Notes under the pieces: generated by a model | What the model was told of the DNA's origin: nothing | Databases searched by the model: none | The model's input: only the letters and a program-made list of their open reading frames with translations | Origin: CALOBA01 sp942491465 | GTDB lineage: Bacteria > Pseudomonadota > Gammaproteobacteria > Chromatiales > Chromatiaceae | Length of the DNA stretch: 64,000 nt | NCBI GenBank assembly: GCA_942491465.1 | Contig: CALOBA010000036.1 | Coordinates: 1 to 64,000 of the forward strand | Direction of reading: 5' to 3' | In this document: piece by piece, positions 63,138-64,000 of the stretch | Layout: every line of letters begins with the position of its first letter | Numbering within the stretch: the stretch's first letter is position 1 | Translations under genes and position numbers: made by a program

Positions 63138-63861
63138 CGGCCGCTGCCCCAAGCGGGTCCGCCCCAGCCGCGACCGCGGCATCGGCATCGCCGACCGGGA
63201 GATTGCCGGTGAACAGCCGGGTAACCGCATCCTCGGTGGCATGGCGCACAGCCTCGACGATACCGTCGATCCAATGCACGGTGGCCGCGGCCGGAATGGC
63301 GATCCCCAGCCCGGCGGCGGTGGTCAAGAGCGCCTCCCAGATGCCGCCGGCGAGCAGGGCCGGGTCGGCCTGGCCGCCGGCGCTCTCCAGGGCGCGGAAG
63401 GCCTCGATCATGCCCAGCACCGTGCCGAGCAGGCCGAGCAGCGGCGCCAGGGTCGCGATCAGGTCCAGCGGCCGGCCATAGGCGGCCAGGCGCTGCTGCT
63501 GCGCCGCGGCCTCGCGCAGGACCTCCTCGCGCACCGCCGCGTCGGCTGCGCCACCGGGCCGGGCGAGCCCGCGCATGGCCGCCGCCAGCACCGGGGCGAT
63601 GGGGCTGCGGCTCGCCGCCAACGTCTGCTGCGCGGCGGCGGCCTGTCCCGTCCGCCATTGCGCGAGCGCCTCGGCGATGAATGCGCGGGCGCCGACGCGC
63701 AGCCGCGCGAGCTGCAACAGCTTGAGCAGGATCAGCGTCGCCGTGATCAGCGACAGGCCCAGCAGCAGCGCCAGGATCGGCCCGCCGTCGTGCAGCAGCT
63801 GCGACACCGCGGCCCGGGTGGCGGCAGCTTCGCTCAGGATTGATTGCATCATGGACTCCAT
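63127..63861 (-). CDS. exbB: ExbB/MotA-type proton channel
   Basis: The ATG at 63861 gives 244 residues. Helices at about 28-50 (GGPILALLLGLSLITATLIL) and in the C-terminal half (LDLIATLAPLLGLLGTVLGM, LLTTAAGLGIAIPAAATVHW) match MotA/TolQ/ExbB. It forms the proton-conducting stator with the ExbD proteins. ATGs at 63852 and 63849 are alternatives. Confidence 0.92.
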   Translation of the reverse strand: MESMMQSILSEAAATRAAVSQLLHDGGPILALLLGLSLITATLILLKLLQLARLRVGARAFIAEALAQWRTGQAAAAQQTLAASRSPIAPVLAAAMRGLARPGGAADAAVREEVLREAAAQQQRLAAYGRPLDLIATLAPLLGLLGTVLGMIEAFRALESAGGQADPALLAGGIWEALLTTAAGLGIAIPAAATVHWIDGIVEAVRHATEDAVTRLFTGNLPVGDADAAVAAGADPLGAAADAD

Positions 63862-63881
63862 CGCCCTCGGCTCGACGAGAA

Positions 63882-64000
63882 CTACTTGAACAGCTCCACC
63901 CGCGAACGGCTGGTCGGGCGGGTGCGCTCGAGACAATCGATGCCGGCGGCCTCGTCGGGTGCGGTCTCGCAGCGCAGCACGCCGTTGATCAACACCCGCG
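63882..64000 (-). CDS. C-terminal end of an unidentified protein
   Basis: A minus-strand frame enters from beyond the window and stops at 63882. The last 39 codons read VLINGVLRCETAPDEAAGID then CLERTRPTSRSRVELFK. Two cysteines suggest a disulfide, so it may be exported. It lies 20 bp upstream of exbB and is likely the preceding operon gene. Too little is visible for identification. Confidence 0.55.
   Translation of the reverse strand, partial: RVLINGVLRCETAPDEAAGIDCLERTRPTSRSRVELFK

Overview
This window is about 64 kb of GC-rich chromosome from a gammaproteobacterium, most likely a purple sulfur bacterium of the Chromatiales. The evidence is a BchE-type anaerobic cyclase of bacteriochlorophyll synthesis (35064-36806) beside the cobalamin gene cobF, a complete rnfABCDGE cluster, the gammaproteobacterial order coaBC-dut-algC-argB followed by pyrE, a CTGT-N8-ACAG LexA box, and a large load of short palindromic repeats. 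The assignment rests on gene content and order, not on a database match.

Layout from left to right. 0.2-2.7 kb: a minus-strand trio (small adaptor-like protein, LysM plus transglutaminase-like protein, unknown protein) that looks like the end of a type VI secretion effector island. 2.8-8 kb: an 85-bp tandem repeat, parC, an XRE regulator, an ankyrin lipoprotein and a Cache sensor protein. 8.2-11.5 kb: small envelope proteins, including two tandem paralogues that share a cysteine-rich C-terminal domain. 11.5-16.6 kb: isochorismatase-like hydrolase, SLAC1-type channel, a decayed RecG-like ATPase gene, a heme-sensor diguanylate cyclase and transaldolase. 16.8-19.2 kb: a CHAD protein translationally coupled to a ParA-type ATPase. 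19.3-28 kb: rpmB-rpmG, radC, coaBC, dut, an AlgC homologue that lacks its catalytic serine, argB and pyrE. 28.2-31.8 kb: a TauE/SafE-type exporter and a lexA-imuA-imuB SOS set without imuC/dnaE2. 31.9-34.2 kb: three phospholipid-type enzymes. 35-38 kb: bchE and cobF. 38-41 kb: a PEP-CTERM-type amidotransferase behind a candidate c-di-GMP riboswitch, and an FHA-GGDEF protein. 41-45.9 kb: hemW, a TRAP binding protein, broken genes and an in-frame antitoxin-toxin fusion. 46-51.9 kb: the Rnf electron-transport complex. 52.3-55.7 kb: an Mla-type lipid transport operon whose ATPase has lost the Walker B glutamate. 55.7-61.5 kb: a DMT transporter and several poorly characterised genes, including a degenerate pterin-synthase homologue and a GT4 glycosyltransferase. 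61.5-64 kb: an exbB-exbD-exbD-tonB energy-transduction operon.

Three themes recur. First, c-di-GMP signalling: two active-looking diguanylate cyclases and one candidate riboswitch. Second, homologues whose catalytic residues are replaced while the reading frame is intact (AlgC, MlaF, PTPS, YnbA-like). Third, genome decay: remnants of a RecG-like gene, yoeB, a cytochrome-rhodanese gene and rnfE, several of them next to one short shared sequence. At least five families of short repeats are present.

The best candidates for something new are the CHAD-ParA pair, which could position polyphosphate granules, and the AlgC homologue at the conserved algC locus with all four active-site loops changed.
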